Shown here: one piece after another, positions 17,350-26,695 of the stretch | Position numbering within the stretch: position 1 is the first letter of the stretch | How the letters are laid out: every line of letters starts with the position of its first letter | From: Segatella copri | GTDB taxonomy: Bacteria > Bacteroidota > Bacteroidia > Bacteroidales > Bacteroidaceae | NCBI RefSeq assembly: GCF_009494395.1 | Contig: NZ_VZCB01000045.1 | Span: 1 to 64,000 of the forward strand | Length of the DNA stretch: 64,000 nucleotides | Direction: 5' to 3' | Notes under the pieces: model-generated | What the model saw: only the letters and a program-made list of their open reading frames with translations | The model's database searches: none | Told to the model about the DNA's origin: nothing | Translations under genes and position numbers: made by a program

Positions 17350-19821
17350 ATGAATAAGAAAATAATATTTAGCGTTGCCTTGATGAGCGGGCTTTTTGCT
17401 CTTCCGATGAGTGCCCGCGAACATCTGTCTTTTGATAAGGGCTGGCTTTTCACTCTGGCTGATTCTGCAGGAATGTGGAAAGCGGATTATGCTGACGCCC
17501 ATTGGCGAAGCCTGAATCTGCCTCATGACTGGGCGATAGAGGGCGATTTCTCTCCAGGCAATCCTTCGGGAGCCGGCGGAGGCGCTCTGCCAGGCGGAAT
17601 AGGATGGTACAGGAAGCATTTCTCCGTGAATCCTCATGAGAAGTACGACCGCTTTACCATCACTTTCGATGGGGTTTACATGAACTCTACCGTATACATC
17701 AACGGCCATCAGCTCGGAACCCGTCCTTACGGCTACAGTACTTTCGAGTACGACCTTACACCTTATATTAATAGGAAGGGTGATAATGTGATTGCCGTGA
17801 AGGTGGATAATAGCGACCAGCCTAACAGCCGATGGTATTCGGGCTGCGGAATCTATCGCCACGTCTGGCTCACCAAGACCATGAAGAAGGCTTACATTCC
17901 TCAATGGGGACAGTATGTTTCTACCACTCCTCAGGGTGATGTCAGGGTGAAGACGGATTTTGCAGCTTCCGGCAACAGGATGAAACTCTCTGTCCGTAAC
18001 ACCATCTATGATGCTGCAGGAAAGATTGTAGCAAAGAGTAAAGGTGATCAGGAACAGAAACTGCAGGTGAAGAATCCGCATCTCTGGGACATCGGAAAGG
18101 GATATCTCTATACCGTCAAGAGTGAGCTGGTTCTAAATGGGAAGGTGGTAGATGTAGCCACAACCACTACAGGCTTCCGTGATGTGAAGTTTGATGCCAG
18201 AAAGGGATTTTTCCTCAATGGCAGGAATATCAAGCTGAATGGAGTCTGCGAGCATCATGATTTCGGCTGTCTGGGTGCTGCCGTAAACGAGGATGCGATG
18301 CATCGCAAGCTCACCATCCTGCGCAGCATGGGCGTGAATGCCATCCGAAGCAGCCATAATCCTCCGGCTCCTGAACTCCTCAACATGTGCGATTCGATGG
18401 GAATCCTCGTCATGGACGAGAGTTTCGACATGTGGCGACGCAAGAAAACGAATGGCGACTACGCCCGATTCTTTGATGAATGGCACAAGCGCGACCTCTC
18501 TGACCTGGTGAAGCGCGACCGTAATCATCCTAGCATCATCATGTGGAGCATCGGCAACGAGGTGTTGGAGCAATGGTCGGATGCTGCGGCAGATACGCTT
18601 TCGCTGGAGCAGGCGAATCTGATTCTGAATGCAGGGCATGATGCTTCTACGCTGGCGCATAGCGATGAGCTGAGCGTGAATTCGCTCCTCACCCAGCACC
18701 TTGCCCAGATAGTCAAGGAGTATGATCCGTGGGGAACGCGACCAGTTACGGCTGGCTGTAATGAGCCTGACCCGAAGAACCATCTCTTCAAGAGTGGAGC
18801 CATCGACGTGATTGGGTTCAATTACCATCATCAATGGGTGAAGGATGTTCCGAAGAACTTCCCTGGCAAGCCTTTCATCATGTCGGAGAGTGTCTCTGCC
18901 CTGCAGACCCGCGGCTTTTACATGATGCCTAGTGACAGTATCTATTCGGCTCCTAAGGAGTGGTGGCTGCCTTACTGCGACCCTTCCTTCAAGTGCTCGG
19001 CTTATGATAATATGCATGCTTCATGGAGCTGCACGCACGAGGAGACATGGGATGTGGTGAAACATAATGATTTCGTGGGCGGACAGTTTATCTGGACCGG
19101 TTTCGATTATATAGGAGAACCTACTCCTTATGCTTATCCGGCACGAAGCAGCTACTTCGGAATCATAGACCTGGCAGGTCTCCCGAAGGACACTTATTTT
19201 ATGTATCAGAGTGAGTGGACGCAGAAGAACGTGCTTCATCTCTTCCCTCATTGGAACTGGATTCCGGGACAGACCATCGACATGTGGTGCTATTACAACA
19301 ACGCAGACGAGGTGGAACTCTTCGTGAACGGCAAGAGCCAGGGTGTTCGCAAGAAGACCGTCTATGGTGAGAAGAACGAGGGTGAAGCCTTCCGGAAGAG
19401 TACGGAATATCACGTGATGTGGCGAGTTGAGTTCCAGCCGGGCGAAGTAAAGGTGGTGGCAAGAAAGGGCGGCAAGCTGGTGGGCGAGCAGACCATCAGG
19501 ACTGCGGGGGCTCCTCATCACATCGTCTTGAAGAAGACCTATCAGGGCAATCTGGCTTATGGCTCAGCAGAACCTACAACTTTCGTAGAAGTGAATGTGG
19601 TGGATAAGGACGGAAATCTCTGTCCGAATGCCGAGAACCAGATTTTCTTCTCTTCCGATGCTCAGATTCTGGGTACGGATAATGGTTGCCAGACCTCTCT
19701 GGAGCGTTTTACCGACCCTCATCGCAAGGCGTTCTTCGGCAAGTGCGTGGTGGTATTGAAGGGCAAGGGTAAGCTCCAGGCAAAGGCTGTTGACCTGAAG
19801 GAAGCGGCTTTGGAATTATAG
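17350..19821 (+). CDS. GH2 beta-galactosidase-like enzyme
   Basis: An 823-residue exported glycosidase. A signal peptide (about 1-22, ending MSAR) precedes the GH2 sugar-binding domain (LPHDWAIEGDF, WYRKHF), the immunoglobulin-like domain, the TIM barrel and extra C-terminal beta domains (from about 590). The acid/base is E404 in SIGNEV and the nucleophile is E513 in IMSESVSA; the NAIRSSHNPP and HHDFGCLG segments are typical of GH2. With two GH31 genes around it, removal of beta-galactose from xyloglucan side chains fits best. GH2 also includes other activities, so the sugar is inferred. Confidence 0.9.
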   Translation: MNKKIIFSVALMSGLFALPMSAREHLSFDKGWLFTLADSAGMWKADYADAHWRSLNLPHDWAIEGDFSPGNPSGAGGGALPGGIGWYRKHFSVNPHEKYDRFTITFDGVYMNSTVYINGHQLGTRPYGYSTFEYDLTPYINRKGDNVIAVKVDNSDQPNSRWYSGCGIYRHVWLTKTMKKAYIPQWGQYVSTTPQGDVRVKTDFAASGNRMKLSVRNTIYDAAGKIVAKSKGDQEQKLQVKNPHLWDIGKGYLYTVKSELVLNGKVVDVATTTTGFRDVKFDARKGFFLNGRNIKLNGVCEHHDFGCLGAAVNEDAMHRKLTILRSMGVNAIRSSHNPPAPELLNMCDSMGILVMDESFDMWRRKKTNGDYARFFDEWHKRDLSDLVKRDRNHPSIIMWSIGNEVLEQWSDAAADTLSLEQANLILNAGHDASTLAHSDELSVNSLLTQHLAQIVKEYDPWGTRPVTAGCNEPDPKNHLFKSGAIDVIGFNYHHQWVKDVPKNFPGKPFIMSESVSALQTRGFYMMPSDSIYSAPKEWWLPYCDPSFKCSAYDNMHASWSCTHEETWDVVKHNDFVGGQFIWTGFDYIGEPTPYAYPARSSYFGIIDLAGLPKDTYFMYQSEWTQKNVLHLFPHWNWIPGQTIDMWCYYNNADEVELFVNGKSQGVRKKTVYGEKNEGEAFRKSTEYHVMWRVEFQPGEVKVVARKGGKLVGEQTIRTAGAPHHIVLKKTYQGNLAYGSAEPTTFVEVNVVDKDGNLCPNAENQIFFSSDAQILGTDNGCQTSLERFTDPHRKAFFGKCVVVLKGKGKLQAKAVDLKEAALEL

Positions 19822-19840
19822 AATAAAAAACTTTTGAATC

Positions 19841-22270
19841 ATGAGAAAATCAATTTTAACCCTATGTGCCCTGAGCCTAGCGATGGCAGGCCAGGCACAG
19901 CTTAAAACTAATAATGGCATAGAATACTTACAATGCCAGGCGCCCGATGTTTCGGGCGATTTCAGCGATTTGGCAAATACTTATTTCCTTGCTGACAGCA
20001 TCGCTGGCTTCGACCTGGACAAGGGTGAAGGACTGCTCAACTGGAAGCGTTACCGGCTGGCACCCCGACAGGCTTTCAACCTCAACGGTTATTGGCCGGT
20101 CAGGATGAAGATGCTCGATTTCCCCGACACGCAGTATGATAACGATCCAAACCTGAAAATCAGGATTCAGAAGATTGACGACCGAACCCTGCGCGTTACC
20201 GTCTTCACTTCGCCTATCGAACCTAAGATGGACGAGGCCAACGACCCGATGTTCTCGCCTGAGTTTATCTCCGGCAACTTCGGCAACGGGAACGCCCGCA
20301 TGGGGAAGGGTAGATGGAACACGTCGGCGTCGGCACAAAGCATTATTTATAAAAACGGAAATGGAGAGCTGGAAATCCAGAAGTATCCGTTCCGATTGAT
20401 ACTTCGCGATGCGAAAGGAAAAATACTTACACAAACTCGACATATAATCGACAACGACAGTACGCAGGTAAAACTCCTGCCGTTTAATTTCATCAAGCGC
20501 GGAAGCGACAATTCGCGCAGCATCAACCCCGTCTTCATGCTTTCGCCGGGAGAGAGAATCTATGGTTGCGGAGAGAGTTTCACCTCGCTCAACAAGGTGG
20601 GGCAGAAGGTGAATATTTCCGTGGTAGACCCGCAGGGACCTGAAACCGACGGAATGTACAAGCCTGTGCCTTTCTATTTCTCCAATCGTGGATATGGAAT
20701 ATTTATGCATACTTCGGCTCCTACTACTGCCGATTTCGGAGCCAGCTACATCGGAGCACAACGCCTGTTTATGGGCGATGAGACGATGGACTTCTTCGTT
20801 TTCTTCGGAGAGCCAAAGGAGATTCTGGATAAATATACCAATGTGACGGGCAAGTCGCCGATGCTGCCTCTCTGGACTTTCGGTACCTGGATGAGCCGCA
20901 TTTCCTACTTCTCGCAGAAAGAGGGACTGGAGATTGCCCATCAGCTGAGAGCCAACCGCATTCCTGCCGACGTGATTCATTTTGACACGGGATGGTTTGG
21001 CGTAGACTGGCAATGTGACTATGAATTTGCCAAGGACCGCTTCAAGGACCCGGTAGGAATGCTGAAGACCCTGAAGAAGGAAGGCTTCCATACCTGCTTG
21101 TGGCAGTTGCCTTACTTCACTCCGAAAAATCGTTACTTCCATGAATTGGTTGAAGGCGGAATGGCGGTAAGAAATGCCAACGGAACGCTCAATTACGAGG
21201 ATGCTGTGCTCGACCTGAGCAATCCGAAGACCGTAAGCTGGTATCAGGACAAGATAGCCCATCTCATCAAGCAGGGAGTAGGCGTCATCAAGTGCGATTT
21301 TGGCGAGGCGGCTCCTTATGATGGTCTTTACGCCAGCGGCAAGACGGGCTTCTATGAGCACAATCTCTATCCTCTGCGTTATAATAAGGCACTCTGGGAA
21401 GCCGTGAAGGCAAATTCTGCCGACCATGAAGGCGTAATCTGGGCACGAAGTGCGTGGGCAGGAAGCCAGCGTTTTCCGCTCCATTGGGGTGGCGATGCGG
21501 CTACCAACGAGATTGGAAGCGTAGGAATGCTGGGCGATTTGCGAGGTGGCTTGAGTTTCGGATTGAGCGGTTTCTCTTTCTGGAGTCATGATATGGGTGG
21601 CTTTGTAACCCAGAGTCCTGACGATCTGTACCGTCGCTGGTTGCCGTTCGGTTTCCTGAGTTCCCATACCCGCGCTCATGGTGCGCCTCCTACCGAGCCA
21701 TGGCTCATCAGCAAGGATTTTACGGATGCTTTCCGTGCCAATGCCGAGATGAAGTATCAGCTGATGCCTTATGTCTATGCGCAGGCTAAGGATTGTTCGG
21801 AGAAGGGCTTGCCGATGGTTCGTGCGCTCTTCGTTGAGTTCCCGCATGATGCAGGTGCCTGGCTGGTAGAGGATGAGTACATGTATGGTTCCCAGCTGCT
21901 GGTGGCTCCGCTCCTGGAGTCGGGCAGTAGCCGTACGGTTTATTTGCCTAAGGGTAAATGGATTGATTATCAGAGCGGTAAGGTTTACGAGGGTGGCTAT
22001 CAGGAGATTTCCATCCCTACGGCTCAGGAGGTGAAGGCTTATGCTGAGGCTTCGGGCTCGGCAACAGTTTCCCAGCCTCTTCCTTGCATCATTCTGGTCA
22101 AGGATGGCAGCTTGATTCCTCAGGTTCCTGTGGCTCAGAGCACGGACAAGATTAATTGGAGCAAGCTCTCATGGCGTCCGTTCAAGGCTGATGCAGCCGA
22201 ATGCGTAGGCTATCTTTATCTGCCGGGAAGCGAGAAGATTGCAATCGTGTTTTATGATTCTATCATTTGA
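19841..22270 (+). CDS. GH31 glycosidase, YicI-like alpha-xylosidase
   Basis: An 809-residue exported enzyme, 19 bases after the GH2 gene. A signal peptide (about 1-19, ending GQAQ) is followed by the N-terminal beta domain and the GH31 barrel. The nucleophile is D486 in IKCDFGEAAP and the acid/base is D552 in HWGGDAATN. The stretch around FARS/ARSAWAGSQRFP-HWGGD and SGFSFWSHDMGGF closely resembles E. coli YicI, an alpha-xylosidase. It differs from the first GH31 gene, which has a PA14 insert, so the operon holds two distinct GH31 subtypes. Confidence 0.9.
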   Translation: MRKSILTLCALSLAMAGQAQLKTNNGIEYLQCQAPDVSGDFSDLANTYFLADSIAGFDLDKGEGLLNWKRYRLAPRQAFNLNGYWPVRMKMLDFPDTQYDNDPNLKIRIQKIDDRTLRVTVFTSPIEPKMDEANDPMFSPEFISGNFGNGNARMGKGRWNTSASAQSIIYKNGNGELEIQKYPFRLILRDAKGKILTQTRHIIDNDSTQVKLLPFNFIKRGSDNSRSINPVFMLSPGERIYGCGESFTSLNKVGQKVNISVVDPQGPETDGMYKPVPFYFSNRGYGIFMHTSAPTTADFGASYIGAQRLFMGDETMDFFVFFGEPKEILDKYTNVTGKSPMLPLWTFGTWMSRISYFSQKEGLEIAHQLRANRIPADVIHFDTGWFGVDWQCDYEFAKDRFKDPVGMLKTLKKEGFHTCLWQLPYFTPKNRYFHELVEGGMAVRNANGTLNYEDAVLDLSNPKTVSWYQDKIAHLIKQGVGVIKCDFGEAAPYDGLYASGKTGFYEHNLYPLRYNKALWEAVKANSADHEGVIWARSAWAGSQRFPLHWGGDAATNEIGSVGMLGDLRGGLSFGLSGFSFWSHDMGGFVTQSPDDLYRRWLPFGFLSSHTRAHGAPPTEPWLISKDFTDAFRANAEMKYQLMPYVYAQAKDCSEKGLPMVRALFVEFPHDAGAWLVEDEYMYGSQLLVAPLLESGSSRTVYLPKGKWIDYQSGKVYEGGYQEISIPTAQEVKAYAEASGSATVSQPLPCIILVKDGSLIPQVPVAQSTDKINWSKLSWRPFKADAAECVGYLYLPGSEKIAIVFYDSII

Positions 22271-22320
22271 AAAAATGCTATCATAAAAAATATTATTTTA
22301 AAAAATGCTATCATAAAAAA
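22271..22320. repeat. Short direct repeat after the GH31 gene
   Basis: The 20 bases at 22271-22290 recur exactly at 22301-22320, a 30-base period. It looks like a small local duplication. Confidence 0.6.
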
Positions 22321-22322
22321 AA

Positions 22323-22367
22323 TCCTTCGGAAGTAATGCGATGTTTACTTCCGGAGGACTTTTTTTT
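22323..22367 (+). terminator. Terminator of the glycosidase operon
   Basis: A 14-base stem with one mismatch (22323-22336 with 22345-22358) is followed by a run of eight T. Confidence 0.8.
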
Positions 22368-22402
22368 GTAGATGATAGTATGATTAATATGTTGTATCTT
22401 TT

Positions 22403-22885
22403 TTACTCGATGATGCTTTGCAGCAACCCCTGGCAGGCATCTTCCAATAGGGTGATGACCAGTTCAAAATCGCCCATGTCGCCATAATATGGGTCGGGAA
22501 CGGTGGTGTATTCGCGATGGTGGGTCAGGAAATCGGCCATCCGGACCACTTTGTCCTTGTCTGCCTGGCAGGAAGCCATGGAGGTAATGGCACGGTAATT
22601 CTCATTATCCATCACCACGATGGTTTCGAATCTTCCGAAATCTGACTTCTGGAACTGGCGGGCGTGACTGTTGAAATTATATCCGTGTTCAGCGCCACAT
22701 TTCCTCATGCGGCTGTCAGGCAGCTGCCCCACGTGCCAGTTTCCGATTCCGGCAGAATCGATTTCTAATTCATCTGCCAGTCCAGCCTTTTCTACCAGGC
22801 TCTTCATGATGCCCTCACCGGCTGGCGAACGGCAAATGTTGCCGAGGCAAATAAATAAAACGGTATGTTTACCTTTCTTTGTCAT
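22403..22885 (-). CDS. Low-molecular-weight protein tyrosine phosphatase
   Basis: A 160-residue cytoplasmic enzyme. The phosphatase loop C13-LGNIC-R19-S lies near the N-terminus and the general-acid motif DPYYGD near residue 131. These enzymes hydrolyse phosphotyrosine, often on kinases that control polysaccharide export, or act in arsenate reduction. No such partner is adjacent. It has its own promoter at 22971-22978. Confidence 0.92.
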   Translation of the reverse strand: MTKKGKHTVLFICLGNICRSPAGEGIMKSLVEKAGLADELEIDSAGIGNWHVGQLPDSRMRKCGAEHGYNFNSHARQFQKSDFGRFETIVVMDNENYRAITSMASCQADKDKVVRMADFLTHHREYTTVPDPYYGDMGDFELVITLLEDACQGLLQSIIE

Positions 22886-22970
22886 AAATTCTTTGTTAAA
22901 ATGTTTACTGAACTTGTGAAACTTGAAATGTTTATTTTAGCATTAAATCTGCATCCATCTAATTTGCCTG

Positions 22971-22978
22971 CAAAGTTA
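22971..22978 (-). promoter_or_regulatory. -7 box of the phosphatase gene
   Basis: Minus-strand TAACTTTG, with CCTTGG about 19 bases upstream as a possible -33 element. Confidence 0.5.
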
Positions 22979-23090
22979 GCATAAATCTCCGTATTATCCA
23001 AGGTTTTTCCTTTCTTTTTGGTTTTCTTCAGCTGAACTTTCGTAAGTTCTGTCTGTAAAAATAATAAATCTGTACTGTTTTTCTTCCGAT

Positions 23091-23131
23091 GAAAAAAATC
23101 CCGATAAAGAACTGGATTTGTCTTTATCGGG
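23091..23131 (-). terminator. Terminator of the inositol-phosphate synthase gene
   Basis: An 11-base perfect stem (23100-23110 with 23121-23131), followed on the minus strand by seven T, sits just beyond the stop codon at 23155. Confidence 0.8.
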
Positions 23132-23154
23132 AAAAATATCGGGGGAAAATATTT

Positions 23155-24483
23155 TTAGTCGATTTCCTCGTCTGCCTCATAACCGCCCATCTCGCGGATG
23201 GCATTCTTCAGCATGGTGTACTGCTGGTAGAGGTTGTTCACAGCCTCTTCACCCTGGGTGTAATCGTGCATTGGCGCCTTGAGGAAGAAGCTCAGGAAGC
23301 GCTGAATGCCGTAACGGCCCGCACGGGCTGCAAGGTCGCTCAACAGGCAGAGGTCGAGCAGCAATGGAGCGGCAAGGATGGAGTCGCGGCACAGGAAGTT
23401 GATCTTGATCTGCATTGGATAACCCATCCAGCCGAAGATGTCGATGTTGTCCCAACCCTCCTTGTTGTCGTTGCGAGGAGGATAATAGTTGATGCGAACC
23501 TTGTGATAATACTGAGTGTCCTCATCGTTGCCATGGCCGTAGAGGTCTGGCTGGACTTCTGGCTTCAGGATAGTCTCAAGGGTAGAGAGCTTGCTCACCT
23601 CCTTGGTATGGAAGTTGGCTGGCTCATCGAGAACGAGACCGTCGCGGTTGCCCAGAATGTTGGTAGAGAACCAACCGTTCAAGCCGAGGCAGCGGGTGCC
23701 GATGATAGGAGCAAAACCACTCTTCACGAGAGTCTGACCAGTCTTGAAGTCCTTGCCTGCGATAGGCATGTGAGTCTTCTCAGCGAGTTCCCACATGGCA
23801 GGAATGTCAACCGTTGTGTTAGGAGCACCCATGATGAAAGGAGCACCCTCGGTAAGGGCTGCATAAGCGTAGCACATGGATGGAGCGATGTGCTGGCGGT
23901 CGTCAGCCTTCATCGCAGCCTCGAGAGCTGCCAATGAGCCGTGGATTTCCATATCTACCGGTACGTAGATTTCTGTAGAAGCAGCCCAGGCTACGACGAT
24001 GCGGGAGCAGCCGTTCTTCTCCTTGAAGTCGCGGATGTCCTGGCGCAGAGCCTCCACCATCTCCCAGCGGGTCTTGCAGTCCTTCACGTTGTCTCCATCC
24101 AGACGCTTGGCGTAGTTCTTGTCGAAGGCAGCCTTCATTGGAACCACCTGCTCCAGTTCCTCGCGCACAGGGTTGATGTCCTTCTCCTTCAGAACCTCGG
24201 CATACATAGCAGCCTGGTAAGCATTCTGAGGATAAACATCCCAAGTGCCGAATACGATGTCGTTGAGATCTGCCATAGGCACGATGTCCTTGTAGTGAAG
24301 ATACTTCTTGTCTGCACCCTTGCCCACGCGAATCTTATCGTATTGAGTCATTGAACCAACTGGCTTTGCAAGTCCCTTGCGAGCCATAAATACACCAGTC
24401 ATGAATGTAGTAGAAACTGCACCACAACCTACAACCATGATACCCAGCTTGCCATCAGCTGGTTTAACCTTGTTTTGTTCCAT
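23155..24483 (-). CDS. ino1: myo-Inositol-1(3)-phosphate synthase
   Basis: A 442-residue NAD-dependent enzyme that turns glucose-6-phosphate into inositol-3-phosphate. The nucleotide-binding loop GIMVVGCGAVSTTFMTG is near the N-terminus, and the downstream core contains VVAWAASTEIYVP, SGFAPIIGTRCLGLNGW and the DEDTQYYHKVRINYYPP segment, typical of bacterial/archaeal-type synthases. It stands alone, with its own promoter and terminator, 18 kb from the operon at 2.4-5.0 kb that would use its product to make inositol lipids. In Bacteroides these genes sit together. Confidence 0.93.
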   Translation of the reverse strand: MEQNKVKPADGKLGIMVVGCGAVSTTFMTGVFMARKGLAKPVGSMTQYDKIRVGKGADKKYLHYKDIVPMADLNDIVFGTWDVYPQNAYQAAMYAEVLKEKDINPVREELEQVVPMKAAFDKNYAKRLDGDNVKDCKTRWEMVEALRQDIRDFKEKNGCSRIVVAWAASTEIYVPVDMEIHGSLAALEAAMKADDRQHIAPSMCYAYAALTEGAPFIMGAPNTTVDIPAMWELAEKTHMPIAGKDFKTGQTLVKSGFAPIIGTRCLGLNGWFSTNILGNRDGLVLDEPANFHTKEVSKLSTLETILKPEVQPDLYGHGNDEDTQYYHKVRINYYPPRNDNKEGWDNIDIFGWMGYPMQIKINFLCRDSILAAPLLLDLCLLSDLAARAGRYGIQRFLSFFLKAPMHDYTQGEEAVNNLYQQYTMLKNAIREMGGYEADEEID

Positions 24484-24550
24484 TATCTAAAAAAAATTAA
24501 TGTATTGTTAAGTCTTCTAATTCTATTGTTCAGTATGTCTATCTGGATTG

Positions 24551-24558
24551 CAAAGGTA
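24551..24558 (-). promoter_or_regulatory. ino1: -7 box of ino1
   Basis: Minus-strand TACCTTTG, about 68 bases before the start codon; the -33 element is not clear. Confidence 0.45.
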
Positions 24559-24655
24559 AGGAAAACTGATGGATTAATTGCAGTTTTTTGGAAATATCTG
24601 CAATAAATTTAGAAATATTAGCATTAGAATGATAAAAAAAACGATAAAAAGTAAG

Positions 24656-24663
24656 TATCTTTG
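24656..24663 (+). promoter_or_regulatory. -7 box of the SLC13-type gene
   Basis: TATCTTTG overlaps an in-frame TTG at 24661. Transcription would start near 24670, so that TTG cannot be the start codon. This fixes the ATG at 24694. Confidence 0.6.
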
Positions 24664-24693
24664 CAGAAGATTCATTTTAAATTCTTTCATAGC

Positions 24694-26583
24694 ATGACAA
24701 TAACGCTTATTATATTAATCATTACGGTTGCCATGTTTATATGGGGCAGAGTGAGAGCTGATATTGTGGCTCTTACTGCCTTGGCAGCACTTTTAGTTCT
24801 CGGAATCCTGACGCCGGCAGAAGCTCTTGCCGGCTTCTCTTCGCCCATCGTCATCATGATGATAGGCCTCTTCGTGGTGGGTGGAGCCATCATGCAGACC
24901 GGCCTTGCCAAGCTGACGGGCAATAAGCTGATGGCGCTCTCCCGTGGCAACGAAACCGTTACCTTCCTCCTCGTGATGCTCGTAACCTCCTTTATCGGAG
25001 CCTTCGTGAGCAATACCGGAACCGTGGCGCTGATGATGCCTATCATCATGAGTCTGGCTGCGGGTTCGGGAATGCAGTCGTCGCGATTCCTCATGCCCCT
25101 TGCCTTTGCCGGAAGCCTGGGCGGAATGCTCACGCTCATCGGTACGCCGCCCAACCTGGTCATCGACGAGGTGCTTACTGAGGCTGGATTCAAGCCGCTG
25201 GCTTTCTTCTCCTTCTTCCCAGTGGGAATCATCGTCATCGCCATCGGAATCATCGTCCTCATGCCCCTGAGCAAAATCTTTCTCAGCAAGAAGCAGAACG
25301 GTAAGAAAAAAAACAACGGCAAGTCGCTCGATGACCTGGTAGACGAATACCAGCTGCTCGACAACCTGCATCGCTACATCGTGCCAAGCAAGCGCACGGC
25401 TGCAGCCATCGATGAGAATGGGCAGATGATGGACATCGTGGGCAAGACCCTCAAGGACCTCAGCATTCAGAAGAAATATGGCGTGAGTATCATCGAGATA
25501 AGAAACGAGAAGAAATCGCGACTGGGACTCGTGAAGGACGTCAACCAGAACATGGCGAAGAGCAGCAGCACCATCGCCGTGCACGACACCTTATATATAA
25601 TGGGTGATGAGGAGAAGATTGAACGGTTTGCGCAGGATTACGACCTGAGGAAGATGAAGGACGTGAAGATTGATTTCTACGACCTGGGACTGACCGAGAT
25701 AGTAGTAATGCCTACTTCCAATTTTGCCGGATTGCGAATTGGAGATGCTAACCTGCGCAAGCGCTTCGGCATCAACGTGCTGGGCGTGAAGCGTGGCGGA
25801 AGCTCTTCTGACGGCAAGGTGGGCAAGGAATATATTACCGACAATCTGATAGCCACCAAGCTGCATGTGGGCGATATGCTCCTGGTGCAGGGAGAGTGGA
25901 CCAATCTGGCTCATCTTACGGCAGATACCACCAACTGGGTGGTGCTGGATCAGCCGGAGAAGACGGCAGACAAGGTGCTCCTGGACTACAAGGCGCCTGT
26001 GGCTGCAGCCATCATGCTCTTGATGATAGCGATGATGGTGTTCGACTTCATCCCCGTGGCTCTGGTTACGGCGGTCATCATCGCCGGACTGCTTACCGTC
26101 TTTGCCGGATGCTTCCGCAACGTGGAAGCAGCCTACAAGACCATCAACTGGGAGAGCATCGTGCTGATTGCCGCCATGATGCCGATGTCTACGGCGCTTG
26201 AGAAGACGGGAGCTTCGGCATTGGTTTCGCAGGGGCTGGTAGACAGTCTCGGCTCGATGGGACCGACGGCTCTGCTGGCAGGCATCTACTTCACAACTTC
26301 TCTGATGACGATGTTTATCAGCAATACCGCTACGGCTGTGTTGATGGCTCCTATCGCCCTGGTGGCAGCCCAGCAGGTGGGCGTGAGTCCTTATTCCTTC
26401 CTCTTTGCGGTAACGTTGGGTGCCAGCATGTGCTTTGCCTCTCCGTTCTCCACTCCGCCTAATGCGCTGGTGATGAAGGCGGGTGGCTATACGTTCATGG
26501 ACTACGTGAAGGTAGGTTTGCCGTTGCAGATCATCATCGGCGTGGTGATGACCTTCGTGCTTCCGCTCCTGTTCCCGTATTGA
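24694..26583 (+). CDS. SLC13/DASS-type anion transporter with two RCK-C domains
   Basis: A 629-residue inner-membrane permease. The N-terminal membrane block (about 1-195) contains the signature SNTGTVALMMP and GTPPNLVIDE. A cytoplasmic loop (about 205-430) holds two TrkA-C/RCK-C-like domains (LGLVKDVNQNMAKSS; LHVGDMLLVQGEW). The second membrane block ends with SNTATAVLMAP and ASPFSTPPNALVM. The duplicated SNT and TPPN motifs define the family, which carries sodium with dicarboxylates, sulfate or similar anions. The regulatory loop is common in the sulfate/unknown-anion branch. The substrate is not determined. Confidence 0.9.
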   Translation: MTITLIILIITVAMFIWGRVRADIVALTALAALLVLGILTPAEALAGFSSPIVIMMIGLFVVGGAIMQTGLAKLTGNKLMALSRGNETVTFLLVMLVTSFIGAFVSNTGTVALMMPIIMSLAAGSGMQSSRFLMPLAFAGSLGGMLTLIGTPPNLVIDEVLTEAGFKPLAFFSFFPVGIIVIAIGIIVLMPLSKIFLSKKQNGKKKNNGKSLDDLVDEYQLLDNLHRYIVPSKRTAAAIDENGQMMDIVGKTLKDLSIQKKYGVSIIEIRNEKKSRLGLVKDVNQNMAKSSSTIAVHDTLYIMGDEEKIERFAQDYDLRKMKDVKIDFYDLGLTEIVVMPTSNFAGLRIGDANLRKRFGINVLGVKRGGSSSDGKVGKEYITDNLIATKLHVGDMLLVQGEWTNLAHLTADTTNWVVLDQPEKTADKVLLDYKAPVAAAIMLLMIAMMVFDFIPVALVTAVIIAGLLTVFAGCFRNVEAAYKTINWESIVLIAAMMPMSTALEKTGASALVSQGLVDSLGSMGPTALLAGIYFTTSLMTMFISNTATAVLMAPIALVAAQQVGVSPYSFLFAVTLGASMCFASPFSTPPNALVMKAGGYTFMDYVKVGLPLQIIIGVVMTFVLPLLFPY

Positions 26584-26623
26584 TTTTACTTCAATCAATT
26601 CCCTCATTTGCGAAATGCTGGAA

Positions 26624-26680
26624 AAAGATAATCCCCAATCTCTTGGTGCTCCCGATGAGCCCGAGGATTGGGGATTTTCT
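26624..26680. terminator. Bidirectional terminator
   Basis: A 10-base perfect stem (26630-26639 with 26667-26676) with A-run and T-run flanks lies between the convergent transporter and HU-like genes. Confidence 0.75.
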
Positions 26681-26695
26681 ATCTTGGTAGTAGGA

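Noticed and set aside
19928-21847. 639-residue minus-strand frame
   Set aside because: Antisense shadow of the YicI-like GH31 gene.
24661-24693. TTG start of the SLC13-type gene
   Set aside because: It lies inside the -7 promoter box, upstream of the expected transcript start.
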